A DNA stretch of 64,000 bases. It comes from Scortum barcoo. Lineage: Eukaryota; Chordata; Actinopteri; Centrarchiformes; Terapontidae. The notes beneath the pieces are model-generated. The model saw nothing but the letters and a program-made list of their open reading frames with translations. It was not told the DNA's origin and made no database searches. The stretch is taken from contig CM041548.1 of assembly GCA_023238725.1 (NCBI GenBank), positions 19,055,752 to 19,119,751 of the forward strand. The letters run 5' to 3'. The position numbers and the translations under genes are program-made. This document shows, piece by piece, positions 48,140 through 61,206 of the stretch (position 1 is its first letter; each line of letters opens with the position of its first letter).

Positions 48140-48560
48140 CAGTGACTATTCTAATGTGCTGATGTTTTGCAGGCAGTTTACCATGGCTGTCCTGGTGTAG
48201 CATGTGAGTGTGCTAATGTTTGCTCATGATGATGATGGAGATGTCATTGGTTAGTTGCAGATATTGGATTGCGATAAAGTAAAGTATTCAACTAAATTTT
48301 GACATTCTGGTTGCTCTAGAGGGAGAGTGGGTGAGATTCGTCCATGGATGTCTATAAATGTAATTACAGTGCGTCTTTGTTGTGCCTTTTTCCTTAAAAC
48401 CACAAATGTCAACTTTGTGGTGATGCTAGAGGAAAACACAGTCATCACCACTCAGCCATTAGAGTTCTTAGTCTGTACCAAAGTAAGTAAAGAGACTCAA
48501 ATATGAACCAAAGTTGTGGACTGACTAATAGACTGACGATGTCATAGAGATGTGCTGCAA
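48140..48560. mobile_element. dispersed repeat (GGGGACCATGAATGT family), degraded
   Basis: CTAATGTGCTGATGTTTTGC, GTGTGCTAATGTTTGCTCAT and ACCAAAGTTGTGGACTGACT match parts of the family in order. The body is diverged. Confidence 0.5.
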
Positions 48561-49042
48561 ACATGACTAAAAACATCTACAATATATGAGTCCATATCAA
48601 ATTAACCAAAGACCAAATGGGTCAAGAAAGTGTTAAGGAGAGGAGATGAGAGCGCATGGTTGTGGACTTCTTTAAAAACTATTGCGGTAAATGTGTTTCT
48701 CTGCAACCTGAAGGCCAGAAGTCATAAAATAAACGAGGGAATATCTTTTAGGAGCTGTTCAAGATCCCAGGCCAGCTTGGTTCCCTTATGTGTGAGGCAG
48801 GATAATAGAAACCTTCAAACAAAGTGAACAGGAAACATCATCATGGTCAGCATCCATTTAAGAGTTAAACAGAGGTAGTAAAGGCTGCAGAGTGTAACTT
48901 AGAAAAACTGCTCTCTCATCACTTTGCAGTTCACTCTGTTTTCTCAAAGGCTGCAGTTCAAGCGTTTTCATCAGTTTTCAATAGCAAGGCAATGAATCCC
49001 CACATGAAATCTCCATGGAAGCACTTACTCATGCCTTACAAT

Positions 49043-49064
49043 CACACACACACACACACACACA
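49043..49064. repeat. (CA)11 microsatellite
   Basis: A pure CA tract followed by a poly-A run, upstream of eif3e. Confidence 0.95.
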
Positions 49065-49700
49065 AAAAAAATTTTTTAACTGGAATAAATGAAATGTCGT
49101 TCTTGCTGGCACACACCCTCCTCATCCCTCCCCTTTCCCTCTCTCTCCGTCCATCCTCGAGGCCAGGACATATCCTGGACTCCATCTCAGCGGCTGGCTG
49201 CCTTCCACTTCCACTTCTTTTTACGAGAACAAGAGCCAGCTGGATGTGAAGCGCTTTATGAAAGAAGCCAAGGATTTAATAAAGACATAAGAGCAAGACA
49301 TGCAAATGAAACTGATTAATTACGGACAAAGAGTAACATACTATAGAGGCGACTGCATGTTATAGCCTCCCTTGGATGATAATTCAAATTCAGTGCCTTC
49401 TCGTGAGAGCCTCGCTCTCTACCAGGTGGTATGCTGCACCGCTGCTCTCTGGAGCTAGTGAAGATCACGAGTGTCAAAGCGAATGAATTTCCATGCTTTG
49501 ACATTAAAGCAGCGGAAACGAGACAGCGGGAACAACAGCCTATCCTGGGGACACCGACCCCCTCCCCGAACATCCACTTCCATCTCAGTTTCTCAGCAAA
49601 CACGGTCTGCTGGGTGATGTTTACTTGTGAATTGGTAAAAAAAAAAAAAAACAAGTCCGGCTATGGCTTGTGGCTTGTTAGGTGTGCTGGTAGTGCTGCA

Positions 49701-49713
49701 GTCACCAGGCAAC
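49701..49713. promoter_or_regulatory. RFX X-box-like palindrome
   Basis: GTCACCAGGCAAC resembles an X-box with half-sites GTCACC and GGCAAC, about 4 kb upstream of eif3e. Confidence 0.3.
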
Positions 49714-52700
49714 CGTGGCGAGAGACTTTCTTTTTTCTTGCCCAGGTCTGCGAGTGCAAGTGACACTAAAGATAAGATGACGAGAGTTCCTTGATCACTA
49801 TCATTGTAAACACGTGCTTGTGCCTTATTTTAAGCCTTTTTACAAAGACACCCTCGATAATACACTACTAGCATCCCTCCGGTTTCTTCTTTCTTTTGCT
49901 ATTTGCTGTAGAAAGGTTTAGAGTCCCCCTAGGATAAAATGAGCGGTCACACTTCATCTCTGAAAACTGATGCCTAAAGACAATAATCAGATGCACCGCA
50001 AACCCTGAATTACACATGATTTAAGTCCAATAAAGAGGTAAATAAATAAATAATTCTCAACACTGCTGGCTGAGCTCTCTCTAGATGCTGTCCATCATCT
50101 AATTCAAAGGTGCACTTAAGATTGAGCTTTGAACCTCACGGCGCGTCCGTCTGCTATGTGCTGCCACGGACAGCACTTATGATTTGAGTGTGAGGGAGGC
50201 TGCAGTCATCAGTCTGAATAACACATGGCCATGCCACTTTGTAAACATGTATAAAAATTAAATGTTTGAGGCGTCACTGAGTCTCCGTGCTCAGCTCTGA
50301 CCCACTGCAAGGAATTTATTTACCACCTTCTCCCTTTTAGGCCTTTGAGAACTTTCCTCTCTTATAATCTTTGTTGTCTGGTTAAAACTTAGTGTTGGAC
50401 TGAGTATACTGTATGCTGCTCTTCTACTGGCCAGTTTTACTAAAGTCTCTGGTGTTAAAGTCTTTATTTGTTTTTTCAAGTCATCAGATAAATTATTTTG
50501 GATTTTGGATTTGCACCTTACTCTCCTCTCTTTGTGCATTGTGCATGCATACGATGCACTTTTATTATCATATGTAAGGCTAAGCAGACTATCTTACATC
50601 AAAACATGCACATAAAAACTGTTCTGTAAATGATCTGTGAATGATCATCTAAACACTATTATATGTATTTCTAGCATTAGTTGCACCGTCATCTGTACAG
50701 CTACTCTGCAGCAGTCTGACCTGAATATACTGTCTGTCATCCAGCTCTTGTTATCTTTGTTCAGCAGCATGTCTGCACTGTATCCTGCAAATTTGATGAC
50801 TGCTCTGTGAGTATACTGTAAGTGCAGCGCGAGCCACTGAGAACCAGAGCTAAATTCTTTGAATTTGTCAAGATAAAGTTGATTAAGGTTCTTATGATTT
50901 ATGTATAAGGTAAGTTGGTAGCAGCAAAGTGCAGGCATTTCACAGAATCAGGACCCATTTTCCCGTAAACTCTATTTTCTCCTGTCACAATGGCGACATT
51001 CTCGCTACTTGTCACCCCACAGAAAACTGCTCCTTTAGTGTTGTTTTGTCTTTTGTTTACTGAAGAAGAAAAACACCAGGGGTGAATATTATAAAGTCTA
51101 AAAGGTCTGACTCCATTTGTGCTGGAAGATTTTTTTTCCTTGCAGATTTCCTGTAAAATCTGCAGCAGATACAGGAAAAGCAGACTGCAGTGCAGAGACT
51201 GTAAAAGGCTGCTGGTCCTCAATGACAGACTGATGGCTTGTTAATTACACTGATAAGTAAAATCAATACGCTAATGTACTGTTTGTAGACATTTACTGTA
51301 GGTCCTGTATCCCTTCTATCATGTCCATGCCGTATATATGAATATTGTATGTATATGAGTGGAATGAAAGACATTAAACCTTAGATGGGCAGTGTGCCCG
51401 CCCACAGCTATAAGTTATCACCAGCAGAGCACAGCGGACAGAGAGAGCATATTATAAAGGTAGTCTGTGGTGTGAAAGAAAAAGGTGCAGAAGAAAGAGA
51501 AAACATAAATTGAAAAAGACAGAAGAAGAGAAACAAATCTCTCTCTCTCTATGAAATCAATACGTTTTGGTGTGTCTCATTTAGACACATATAGCAAATC
51601 TACTACTTCTCTAGTCCTCAGTGCATCTTTCAGTAAAATGCAGCTGAATCAGGTGTCTCGGTTCAAGGACAGCTAACATTTAAGGGATATGGAGCACACT
51701 GATAGATTTACAACCTTCTGTTTGCACAATCAAAGGCTGTAAATCTAACAATCCCATTGAATCCTTCGAAATCTGCAAATTCATTTGTAAGAGTGAAGTG
51801 AACAAAATACATCATGCAAAATGTGTATGTTTGTGCACGAACACGGGAACAGGCAGGAGTGAGTGTGTGAAACTAAATGTGTGTATGAACATGATTTGAG
51901 TCTGCAGCCACTGGTGGCTCTGTGAGGCGGTGCTCCTGCTGAGCTCACATCATGTAGGATTGTTGGTAAAGGACGGGATTTTTTATGATGTGTGAAGAAG
52001 AGGAAAAGTTGCAGGTTTCAGCTTCTGGGCACATGAATGTTTTTACAAAATGTTAAGTCATGTGATTGTTGTTGAGTTGACAGGACAGACAGACTGACAT
52101 TAAGCAGGTACATTCAAATGAATCTTCACGCTCATTTGTAAGACTAAACTAAAAAGAAATACACAATAATTTAATAAAATACATATAAATGCATTACATA
52201 ACATACATAAGGCGTCTTTTCATTTAATGTGGGCACCTATAGGCTATGAGTCTATGAAAATGAGTGTGTGTACATGAAGAAAAAGCCCTCAGTGAATATA
52301 ATATCTGCTTTAAAAAGACTGACTGAGATCATATCATTAGTTTTTGTCTGGTTCAGGGTGTTAGATATATATATAGACATGAAAACCATCTAATGTGTCT
52401 CACAGCTGCAGCGGTTTTAGCTTTTCGAAGGAAAGCTGACCGGCCATATTCACACAAAGAAGCCGGCGCAGAGGAAAGGTACAAAACCGAAACCGGAGAC
52501 ACAGCCGACGTGTTTTCATTTGCCCCCGGCTGAGACGTTTTGCCCTCACACGCTCTGAGCTGAATAATACGACCTGAGCTCCTTTAGCTGTCTGCGTGCA
52601 CTCACAGTGTGACTGGAGTTCAGGCACTCTGTCATCTTCTTAGTAATTTATCCGCAATATTGAGTTTTTTATGAAGTGGGAAAACAAATGCTTTGTGCTT

Positions 52701-53264
52701 TGATCACAGACACACACACACAATTCTGACTCAATTAAATGTCAAATCGTTTAACTGTGTGCTGTCCTTTCAAAAACTGTAGAAGGCGAGGTTGTGTTCA
52801 CCTGATTGTCTATATGTATATAAGCAAAATTAAAAAAAGTCAGTGTGAAATGGGAAAAATTATGACTTGACTGTCAATGAACCACGTCCCTCTGAGTGGC
52901 AGCTTCACAATACACTATAACAGTCTATAAAAATGATTTGCTTGAAAGTGGATGCATGCTTACAAATATGCCAGAGAAACACACTGCTTACATTTTTCCT
53001 CTGACCATTGTGCTTTCAATCCCACCACAATTTTCTGCAAAGTGTGGACATGGTAGCTGCATGTCAGCAGGGGGGGGGACAGAGCAATTTGTCCAGAACA
53101 TGAGGACGGAAATAGTGCCTACACTGTCTTGGATTGCAAAAAAGAAATCTCTGCTCAGCATGAAAAACAATCCGAATTTAACCTTATTAAAGACCACAGG
53201 TATTATTATTAATTATTAATAATATTATTATTAATCTTTGCACATTGAGCAGACACAGAGCTGT

Positions 53265-53440
53265 GTTAGTGTTCATTTGGAGTCCTTTCTCCCATCAGAT
53301 ACAAGTCCAGTATATCTCTTATAGCTCTGTTTTGGTCTCCACCACCTCTTAGAGAAGTATATCTGGCTGTTTAGCTGCTAAATTCTCCACTATGTCCACC
53401 AGCTGCCTGCTAACTTTGTGCATTCGCTATTTGGTGATGG
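53265..53440. mobile_element. dispersed repeat fragment (TTTAGCTGCTAAATTCTCC type)
   Basis: GCTCTGTTTTGGTCTCCACC, TATCTGGCTGTTTAGCTGCT and CACTATGTCCACCAGCTGCC match a sequence that recurs in percomorph genomes. Boundaries are approximate. Confidence 0.45.
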
Positions 53441-55474
53441 ACAAGGATCGTGTGACTGGTTATAACAGTGATCCAAAGATGTAAAGTTGTGGTCCATAAA
53501 GCAAAGACAATGAGCTAAAAGATGCAAAAACACTTCCTACAGCAGAGCAGATCTGCAGAGTTGTGTGATATTTATCTCTATCTCACTATGAGCACCAGCT
53601 TTCCCAGTATACACGGTCATGTAATGTATTGTTGATATGAAACACTGATTACGTTTAATGCAATGTAGCATTTCACTGTTTCTGCTAAAAATAAAACAGT
53701 TTAGATTTGTTGGTTTGTCTCTTTCAGCCTTCAGCTTCTCTCTGTGTGTGAAGTTGCTGCATTCAGGTTGCAATGTGCAGATGTGTTTAGATCCACATGA
53801 AAGCACAAGTGTTTAATGAAGGTTTAAATGGTGCTATTAGTAAATTCAGGCTTCAGTCTCTCTGCACATCACATTTTCAGCACTCTCTCCTTGTAGCCTT
53901 TTACCCAGATTTTCTAAAGTCTCTTAACGCCTCTGAGATCCTCAGTTCTCTCACAACATTTAAAAAAAATCAATATCCAGTGATTCCCTTGTGGGTCTTT
54001 TTCCAAGTACAGCCTGCATTTTTATGGATTTTACGGAAGGATGTTTTTCTGACTCACATGACGTGTCACCACTTACAGAGCACAGCGACTACATCAAAAA
54101 TAACCAACAAGGACAAAATTACGAGCGAAAATAAATCCTTTAATAAGAGTTTTTATTTTCCGCCAGAGTATGACCTGAAGGAAGCAAAAGCTTGTTGACA
54201 TCTCTGAAATAAAATAGGAACTCTAATTAGCTAATCGCTAATTAGCCCAATAAATGTGACAAAAATCATCATGAAGAATACTTAATATATGCAGAGGAGA
54301 AATTCATCTTGACTGGGTGGAAATATAATATATATATTTTCACTTATGCTGCTGGAGGATGCACATCAGACTGAAGAGGAATGTAATGTTGTCATCGGCA
54401 TTACAAGGGATTTAGAGGAAGAAACCTGGGACTGGATAAGGTCTCTGAAGTTCCCCACTCGGCGTGCAGGCTCATTATTTTTCTGTACAAAGGGGGAGAA
54501 ACAAAGTGTGGTGTTTGTTAGCGCATGTATTTTTGCATCACTTGCCTCGTGTTTGTTCACCATGCAGATGTGGATCACCTCAGTTTGATCCGGTGTGAAT
54601 GACAGGCGGCATGATGCGCCCCAGAGAACAGATGGGGTCGGGTGCACAAGCCGAATGAAAGAACAAAGAACCGCTTTCTTTTGTTTGTGGGTTTACAAAC
54701 TGAGAGGTTTCATCAGGACTTCTAATCAAAAGCACACGTCTTTATTAAGGGGGCTGTCATCTCTGCATGCACAAAAACATCAATTTAAACAGTGCATTCA
54801 AAGATGGGTGGCATTCAGTACAACATGTGCTCTCGTGTTCTCAGTATTTTGCATTTGCTTATTATTATTTGCTTTGGGTTAAGAAGACATAATCAAATTC
54901 ATTTCTATCAAATTAAAAAATGATTGTGTGTTTTATTGTGTCTCCAGCACAGTGATGGATGTACTGTCGTGACTGTTCGCTGACAAATCTTTGAGTCATC
55001 TGACACATCATGGACTCCGCTCTTCAGCGAACATCCGCCCTCCTGGGAAGAAAAACCTCACAACTACTGAGTGGTAGCTCAAGTACTGCTTGTTAAAGAT
55101 TGGTTCACCTGAATAATAATAACAAAGCAAAATGAAATAATAAAATCACGCCACAAAGAATAGTTTTTGGTCTTATTTCAAATATGCGCCTCCGCCCCAA
55201 AACGCTGGAGGTGACAGGATTTCACTTGTGTTGCTCACAGCACTAAAAAAAAAAAAATTACTTTTATAAAATTCAACAGCAGCAACTCTTTCCAGAATCA
55301 TTTTTTCTGACACTTCACAAAAACACACTGCCAACGTTTTTCACGGGGATTGTTTCTTCAGTGTTAAGTGCTCTGTATGAAAGCTGTTCACAGTGAGGCT
55401 TAATGCAACACAAATGAAAATCTCTTCACCTGCTGTGGTGGAGAAAGAAACCTCAGAGATGAATATCTAGATAT

Positions 55475-56025
55475 CTGCAGCGGTAAAGGAAATGTTTCGA
55501 ATCCTTTACTGAAGTAAAAGTAGCAAAAACACTCTGTGAAAATACTCCATTACAAGAAATTAAAAGCCCTGCACTGAAAATGTTACTTAGGTATATTTGA
55601 GAATTATTGCCAAAATGTCCTTAAAATACTAAAAGTAAAAGCACGTAATGCAGAAAAATAGCCTCTGTGAGTGATACAGATGATATCAATGGATTATTAT
55701 CATTGATGCATTAATGTATAGCAACATTTACTCTTGTAGTTGGGAGAGGTAGAAATAATTTTAATAATCTCCTGCATTGTTAGTTAAGATATTTAATCTA
55801 TAATGCATCATATCCTTACAGGCTCATCGTGTTTAATATGTAAAATATTCATTTGTAATGTAACAGCCGCCAAATAAACATGGTGGAGTACAAAGAACAG
55901 CATTTCCCTTTGAACTTTGGTAAAGCGGAAGAATAAAGTGCCAGAAAATGGAAATACTCAGGTAAGTACACATACCTCAAAACTGAAAGTACAGTACTCA
56001 GTTACTTTCTAACACTACCAAAATG
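55475..56025. mobile_element. full-length-looking percomorph dispersed repeat (ACTTAAGTAAAAGTA family)
   Basis: The left end has AATCCTTTACTGAAGTAAAAGTAG and the motif AATACTCCATTACAAG. The right end has GAAATACTCAGGTAAGTACA and GTTACTTTCTAACACTACC. These are the two ends of a repeat widespread in percomorph genomes, so this copy spans about 550 bp with both ends. Confidence 0.65.
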
Positions 56026-59000
56026 GCTGGAGCAAAGTGAGAAACTATATTTATTTGTAATTTGGGTGAACTATTCCTTCACAATTACATGGCTACAATA
56101 TCAGAAGCTTTTGGTTTGTTTTTGTTTTGTATTTGCACATTTCTTTAACCTCTTGCTGACATGGAACTAAACCAAATACCTTTCGTTTCTTTCATTCATT
56201 CTACTTAGAGAGACACGTGGCTTCCTGACAAAGCGCCTTTAAAAGCACTTGAGAAAAAGTACGCTTTTAGACTTCCAGTTAATTGTGCATAGTTGCGTCA
56301 GACGACAAGAAAAGCCATAGCTCAGGTGATGTAGCATTCCTCTGTGAGAAATATAAAAATATTGATTGTGGCAGAACAGCACAACAAGAACAGACACAAT
56401 CAATGTTACCAAAAAAAAGCCCACTCTTATAGTGTTTGATACTGAAAGATTGCAGCGAATTGATTCAGTCCAAATAAAGCCGTCTAAGGCTTTTGTGTTT
56501 CTGAGAAAACCTCCACTGAGTCAGTCAGTGTGCAGCCGAGTGACGCCAAACCCGCCTGAAGGTTTTGATCCTTAAAAAATCTTTAAGAAACTTAAACGCC
56601 ATTAGTATTCTGCAGAACGCTTTAATGTTCTTGCTCAGGTACTATATGAAAACCTGGCATGCAGGATAAATTGCGGCATAAATCAGACACAAGGTAAGCA
56701 AAACTGTCCTGCTGCGAGATTAATTTACCCTCTTCCCCTTGCCTCACCCCCCCAAAGTGCTGAAATATCTATTCAGTGAAGCTGCAGACAGAGAGGCTGC
56801 ATCACTTTTTTTTTCTGAGTGATGCTTGCAAACGCTCACACGTCCCATCTTGATGCATCTGCGTTTGATTGATCAGTGTTTTTCAAAGAGCAATTACCCT
56901 ACTTAAAGATTTGAGAAACCTGTGAATAACTCTTGGCCCTGCTTCGAACATTAACACCCCCACTTATTCTATCATTTTGATTCATAGTTTAATCAGTTTC
57001 TTTTTTTTTTCAACAGTATTTTAAACATTTTATATTTTTTTTATTGCACTTTCCTCCACATTAGTCCATTTATGTCAGCAGTAGCACTGTCTGTGGACGT
57101 TTTATGCTTCTGAGCTTTTTATGACTCTCCTCTCAAAAGCTGGAACCAACACACAGAATTTAAATATTAGGACGAGCCATCAAACGCAAATTAGTCACAG
57201 TTTGTGTTTTTTTGCATGCACTCTGCTGTATGTATATTTCACAGGGATGATTGTGTCACTTCTCTACGATGGACGACCATTATAAAGCACATTTCAGCAG
57301 CAGTTCGTCCTGGGCAGAGAGAGTTTGCTCAGTTGTCATGGAAATCTGTCAGTTGTCATCAAGACGTTATTATCTTCTGCACTTAGATCATGTGATAACA
57401 ACCGGGCTGTTTCCGTGACAACCGAGAGGAAGACCCCGAGGCTAAGTCGAAAGGTGCAAAAAAAATGCGAGTAAGGGGAGTTTGAGATTATAAAAATCCT
57501 ATTGCCTGTATTTCTAATTCACTCTGCTATAAGTGGAAGTGTGAAATCTGTTTGATTCTAATAGGATTCAAACTGCATATCCAGGAGAGAAAAACAACTT
57601 CAATTCATAATATATCTTTTTAAAATTACATCTCATTTTATCTGTGAAAACTTTAGAAGTAAAGTCATGTTTTAGGTCTGGTTTTTGGGTTAATTACAGG
57701 TGAAATTACTGTATTTTAGAGAATTTTAGATGATTATTGGAAAAGTATATCTGTCCACTGATTCCTCATTTTGAACACATCGTATGGGAAAGTATGAGAG
57801 TGATGGACTGGAAGATGCCTCTTTCTACCCTTCTCAAATTAACGAGAGGGAAGAAAGACTAAGAGTAAGAGTAAATTAATTCCCTTGCTGCCACAAGTGC
57901 TGTTACTAAACGATAGTGTGGTCGGCCGCTCTTACAGCAACTGAAAAAAAAGGGATAGCGTGTAGATGGAAACTTTCGTTGTCCACTGGGAACGGCTGCT
58001 TTTACTTCACATGGCTCTGCAGCTAAAGTGTTCACCGAGGAATTGTGGGATTCTGCGCCGATGTGGATCACATATAGGTGGGATCTAACGGGGGTGTGAG
58101 TCAGGGAGCGACGTGGTTTGGTGCTGACGGGGGACGAGGGGATACTTTCAGCTGGATGCATGAGTTTCTTGCACGCTTAAATTGGTTCTGCTCTGTATCT
58201 TCACTTGTGCTTTGATTAGTATTCATTCAACAGGACGTGCACTAACTTGTGCTCTTTTTGTCTTTATAAACTTGATGTGATGTAGATAAGAGGACCAAAA
58301 AAAAGAGACGTTTTGCTTTGTTTTAAGGTGCAAAAGAAAAAAGTGATCACAAAAAGCTTAGAGAAGGTTTTTTGGTTGCAACTCCACCATTTTCCAGACA
58401 AAAATGATAAAACTCTGTAAGATCAAGCTCAATGTACATCTGCCCAGAGCTGCAAATTACTCAGAAATACTGAGAGCTGTCAGTGGCTTCATATTCTCAG
58501 GATGGTTAATGATGGTGAGAGGGTGGTTTTTTAACTCCGTCTTTTCATCGTTTTTGCTGCTTTTTTTTTTTTTAATTTGTCAGCAGCTTGTTTTCAATGC
58601 CAACAAACAAAAAACTATGTTAACACTTGTTTAGGCTCTAGTTGCACTCTCTCACTCCCCCAGAGAGGAGACTGACGCACAACAAGGCAAATAAATTAAA
58701 AAAAAAGTACATCAGAGTGCAATAAAAGTGATGGCGAAGAAAGTGAGCGACAGTTTCGTCTCCTTGAAAGTCCTGACCAAGGTCTTGTACGTCTACGTGC
58801 ATAAAAACAGCGTGCTACAGTGAGGCACCATTGTAAGTTGTCTGTTCAGCAAACTCCAGCTTAAGGTTTGATCTGAAGCGAGTGCAGGTTTTCAGAGTCA
58901 CTCCTCTCTGTCTTCTCTTACGTTTTTTGAAGAGGAGGATGTTTGACAAGAGACCTACGGTGACGGCACCCTGACGTGTCTGCTCAAATGAGGTCAAAAG

Positions 59001-59766
59001 GGCCTCTTTGTACCCGGGTATAATGCGGGAAATGTGTCAGCCTCCACACATGCCACGGCTGCCATTACATTACGGTGGCAAATCAAAAGGAGAGCATCTT
59101 TAACGCCCTTTAACGCCGAGCCACCGTGGCACACAGGCATTTCTCCGTAGCAACAGGCTGACCCCGTTTCTATGGTTATGGTGTCCCTTCTCCATTTCTT
59201 CTAGGACAACGATGGCAAAAGAGAAGGAAGAAAAAAAAAGGGACATGAGGATGTGGGCGCTGCTCAACCTACAGCAGGTGGTTCACTTAATCACCACCAA
59301 CAAAGGGAAGATGCTGGCGGTGAATGCATGCGAGTCTTTTTTTTGTTTTTTTTGAGTAGGATCAGCACAGTTCGCGTCTCCTCTCTGAGTTAAGAGGCTG
59401 AAGCGAGTTCAGCAGAGATGATCCAGCTTTTGAACTGCAACTCAATTCCCCCAGATAGTCGACTCTCCTCTTCCCTCCCGTGTGCCAAGTTAAGATGCAG
59501 CCTACAGGTGCATCCGCCTCGACGGCTTTCAGCTCCGAAAACCTCCTGAAAGACAGCTTGAAACGGGGGGATGTCAGTTTGTGCAGGATTCTGGTTTTAA
59601 GACCTCTGAGCTGAATGAATAAAGCTGATAAATGATGTGGATGGTGATTTTATTTCCCAACTTATTCCTCCACTTCTCCCTTTCTTTTTTTTCCTCTCCT
59701 CCTCAGCCGATGCTCTGCTCAGTCCCTTCTTCTTCTTCTTTCGAGCTGCGACTGAGTCTGCCTGCC

Positions 59767-59779
59767 GTTGCTATGCAAC
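59767..59779. promoter_or_regulatory. RFX X-box-like perfect palindrome
   Basis: GTTGCTATGCAAC has perfectly complementary GTTGC/GCAAC arms around TAT. It lies in a unique, GC-richer stretch of the eif3e upstream region. Confidence 0.35.
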
Positions 59780-60184
59780 AATCGGAGTAACGAGAATCAT
59801 TATTGAATAAGTCATTAACTTAAGGCAATAGTTCAAGAGAGGCATTTCAGGCCTGGAGACATGATCTTACTCCTAATTTATCAAGCCGACAGAACAAAGC
59901 ATGCGAGGTTGTGTGATAGCTTGGAGAGATTTTCTGTGCCGTGAAAGTTGCCGCTTTGCCACTCGGCGTGATGAGTGGTTATGACAGCTGATGATAAGTG
60001 GCTGCCAGACGCTGATGTAAAGCACCGCCACAAAGGCTTTTTCTTCCTCCTGGTCCCCGGTGTCCAGAACCACACCCCGGCTCTTGACCCCGAGTGACCC
60101 CTTCAGCAATCCAATTCCATTTCCTGCTGCCAGCTGCCCTGAATGATTACTCTGACTAACTCCATTCATGGAAGGGGGGGGCGG

Positions 60185-60187
<3 letters not shown>

Positions 60188-60226
<39 letters not shown>
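60188..60226. repeat. (GT)19 microsatellite
   Basis: A pure GT tract about 14.4 kb upstream of eif3e, the first of a pair. Confidence 0.97.
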
Positions 60227-60227
<1 letters not shown>

Positions 60228-60328
60228 CAGCTGAGAGAGGGTTTGAGTGTGTGTCCATCCGCCTGTCCATCTGTCGGTGTGTCAGTTGTGTTTCTGCAAG
60301 AGATGCATTTCGTGCAGCAATTCATGCA

Positions 60329-60330
<2 letters not shown>

Positions 60331-60359
<29 letters not shown>
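60331..60359. repeat. (TG)14 microsatellite
   Basis: The second GT tract of a pair separated by about 105 bp of unique sequence. Confidence 0.97.
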
Positions 60360-60362
<3 letters not shown>

Positions 60363-60718
60363 TGTTTTATTACAGGTTTGATTTTGTGTCTGGGAGGGTC
60401 CCCTGGCAAAACAAACACAGACACCAATTAAAGCTGCTGCAGTGTCCCAGCCGCTTTACATCACTGATAATGTGCCTGTAGAAGAAACGAGACGCTTTAA
60501 CCCTTCTCACCCACACCTTTGCTTCTCTTTTTTTTTTCTCAATCAGCTGCGAGCGGTGAGGCCCCGCATGAACACACACTCTCATCTGCAAAAGTTAGAA
60601 CCAGACTGGTTATATCACATAGGAGATGTCTGCATTTGTGTGTTTTTCTTGCTGGTGGGAGTTTAACAAAGTAAGAAAGAATCTGAATCTGATAACAGCT
60701 GCTGGGTCGTTTGCTGAC

Positions 60719-60732
60719 GTTGCCAGGGAAAC
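60719..60732. promoter_or_regulatory. RFX X-box-like palindrome
   Basis: GTTGCCAGGGAAAC carries a perfect GTTGCC half-site and a GGAAAC half-site. It lies about 15 kb upstream of eif3e. Confidence 0.35.
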
Positions 60733-61193
60733 ACTGTTAATCGAAACCTGATCAAACCTAACACAGTCCTATCAGCTGTACCACCTCAAGTTCAAACTTA
60801 GCTCAAATTAAATAAAAATCATTGTTATTAATTATTTATACCACCCAAACTAACAGTAAACAGTAAATGAACACTATATTACCCCTTTAAATTGAAGAGA
60901 AACATATAATATGGTTGACAAAGCTCATTAATCATTAAAGAATCATTAAATTACACCATGCTAATAAAATGGCACTAAATGATAAATTATTTAGGTTAGC
61001 GTGTTCAGATTTACCTCACCACTTATTATAAACTGAATAAATACCACTAATTCATATTGCAGATGTTCATAAAAACAAAGTCAAGGCTGCTTTTACAACA
61101 GACTTGCTTGGACTGTTATATAATTTAAATTATATCAGCCGCAGCGTGTGACATTAAAGTGACTTCCTATTTACACTGTTAATTGCTTTACAT

Positions 61194-61206
61194 GTTTCCT
61201 GGCAAC
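61194..61206. promoter_or_regulatory. RFX X-box-like palindrome
   Basis: GTTTCCTGGCAAC has half-sites GTTTCC and GGCAAC with a 1-bp spacer, 475 bp from the similar motif at 60719. Confidence 0.35.

Noticed and set aside
59873..60427. 184-codon minus-strand open frame
   Set aside because: It is kept open by two (GT)n microsatellites translated as His-Thr repeats, with no recognisable domain or splice logic.
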